Below are positions 23,112 to 24,032 of a stretch of DNA of 24,032 nt, one piece after another. The notes below the pieces were generated by a model, which saw only the letters and a list, made by a program, of their open reading frames with translations, made no database searches and was not told the origin of the DNA. Source of the DNA: Pseudomonadota bacterium (GTDB lineage Bacteria; Pseudomonadota; Alphaproteobacteria; Rhizobiales; Xanthobacteraceae). Every line of letters starts with the position of its first letter. Position 1 is the stretch's first letter. The stretch is taken from assembly GCA_023404705.1 (NCBI GenBank), contig JAEYAU010000074.1, positions 1 to 24,032 on the forward strand. Reading direction: 5' to 3'. A program made the translations under genes and the position numbers.

Positions 23112-23933
23112 TCAACCATGGGAGCGGATCGCGGCGGCGATGCGCAGCGCCTGCACGGTTTCGGCGACGTCGTGGACGCGGACGATGTCGGCGCCCGCCT
23201 GCACCGCGATGAGGTTGCCCGCGATCGAGCCGCCGAGCCGCTCCTGCGGCTCCGAGGGCACCACGCTGCTGATGAAGCGCTTGCGCGACAGGCCCATCAG
23301 CAGCGGCCGCCCGAAGGCGCGCAATTCGCCCAGCCGCGCGATCACGGTCATGCTCTGCTCCGGCACCTTGCCGAAACCGACGCCCGGATCGAGCACCACC
23401 TGGCGGATGCCGGCGCGCTCCGCGATCTCGAGCGAGCGCGCGAAGAAGTCGCGCACGTCCGCCATGATGTCGATGGCGGGATCCGCCTTGTCGCGGTTGT
23501 GCATGACGATGACGGGCACTTGATGCTCGGCGACCACGCGCGCCATGTCGGGATCGCGCTGCAGCCCCCACACGTCGTTCGCGATCGTCGCGCCTTGCTC
23601 CAGCGCCCAGGCGGCGGTGCGCGCCTTGACGGTGTCGATCGAGACCGGCAGGCCGAGCCGCAGCACCTCTGGCAGCACGGGCTCGAGCCGCGCGCGCTCG
23701 TCGTCCTCCGACACCGGCCGCATGCCGCCATAGGGCCGCGTCGACTCCGCACCGAGGTCGAGGAGGTCGGCGCCTTCGGCCACCATGCGCTCTGCATGGG
23801 TAATCGCCACGCGCGGATCGAGAAATTGGCCGCCGTCCGAGAACGAGTCCGGCGTGACGTTGAGGATGCCCATCACGGCAGTCCGGCCGAGCCCGAGCAG
23901 ACGGTCGAGGACCGTCGGGGACGTGTCGGACAT
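23112..23933 (-). CDS. folP: Dihydropteroate synthase
   Basis: The enzyme condenses 6-hydroxymethyl-dihydropterin pyrophosphate with p-aminobenzoate and is the target of sulfonamides. Counting from ATG 23933 (273 residues) the motifs are NVTPDSFSDGG (25-35), GAESTRP (61-67), Asp100 in VSIDTVKA, NDVWG (119-123), LDPGVGFGK (181-189), LSRKRF (215-220) and VRVHDV (251-256). All are intact. Three in-frame ATGs are possible: 24029 (near the window edge), 23954 and 23933; none has a strong ribosome site. I chose 23933 because it gives the usual family length, but the longer forms would only add a charged, proline-rich tail. It is the first gene of the folP-folK-mutA group in this window. Confidence 0.93.
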   Translation of the reverse strand: MSDTSPTVLDRLLGLGRTAVMGILNVTPDSFSDGGQFLDPRVAITHAERMVAEGADLLDLGAESTRPYGGMRPVSEDDERARLEPVLPEVLRLGLPVSIDTVKARTAAWALEQGATIANDVWGLQRDPDMARVVAEHQVPVIVMHNRDKADPAIDIMADVRDFFARSLEIAERAGIRQVVLDPGVGFGKVPEQSMTVIARLGELRAFGRPLLMGLSRKRFISSVVPSEPQERLGGSIAGNLIAVQAGADIVRVHDVAETVQALRIAAAIRSHG

Positions 23934-24032
23934 GGGGCGCGGCGCCAGGCTCATGGCCGAGGCTTTGCGGGTGGGAAGGGGCGGAGTCAAGGCGCGGGGA
24001 GCGTCGCGCGCCAACGCCCGATCCGTCATCCT

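Overview
The window is GC-rich chromosomal DNA from a Gram-negative alphaproteobacterium, probably of the order Hyphomicrobiales (Bradyrhizobium/Xanthobacteraceae-like). This rests on codon use, the general look of the proteins, many Sec, Tat and lipoprotein export signals, and the gene families present (MutA/MutB pair, DUF2293, DUF817, YbaK, CsbD). It is an inference, since no rRNA or other marker gene is present. I saw no insertion sequence, integrase, tRNA, rRNA or CRISPR array.

Layout. 1-1716 (minus): start of a Tat-exported protein running off the left edge, a 65-residue conserved small protein, and two tandem paralogous exported proteins with two cysteines each. 1931-5363: a YbaK-type deacylase, a hexapeptide-repeat protein, a lipoprotein alpha/beta hydrolase, an unknown helical protein and a DUF2293 protein, with tightly packed convergent ends. 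5421-6667 (plus): a MOSC protein and a CPBP membrane protease two bases apart. 6799-8967: a large exported disulfide-rich SGNH hydrolase. 8968-9300: an unusually structured intergenic stretch with a canonical G-quadruplex motif upstream of a csbD-like stress gene. 9646-10994 (minus): an exported DUF3298 protein and a lipoprotein. 11314-13140: an orphan methyl-accepting chemotaxis protein, separated by a strong hairpin from a rhomboid protease with an extra C-terminal domain (13189-14400, minus).

14492-24032: metabolic genes on the minus strand, folP-folK-mutA and, further on, mutB. MutA and MutB form the B12-dependent methylmalonyl-CoA mutase that links propionyl-CoA catabolism to succinyl-CoA. 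The two subunit genes, normally adjacent, are separated here by a plus-strand UvrA paralogue lacking the UvrB-binding domain, a plus-strand DUF817 membrane protein, and a minus-strand 74-residue peptide with a textbook double-glycine secretion leader. FolP and FolK catalyse neighbouring steps of folate synthesis and are 5 bases apart, without the folB often found between them.

The best candidates for something undescribed are the double-glycine peptide inside the split mutAB locus, the tandem paralogues with a duplicated leader and a short upstream reading frame, and the G-quadruplex/hairpin region before csbD. Most other genes are ordinary members of known families.
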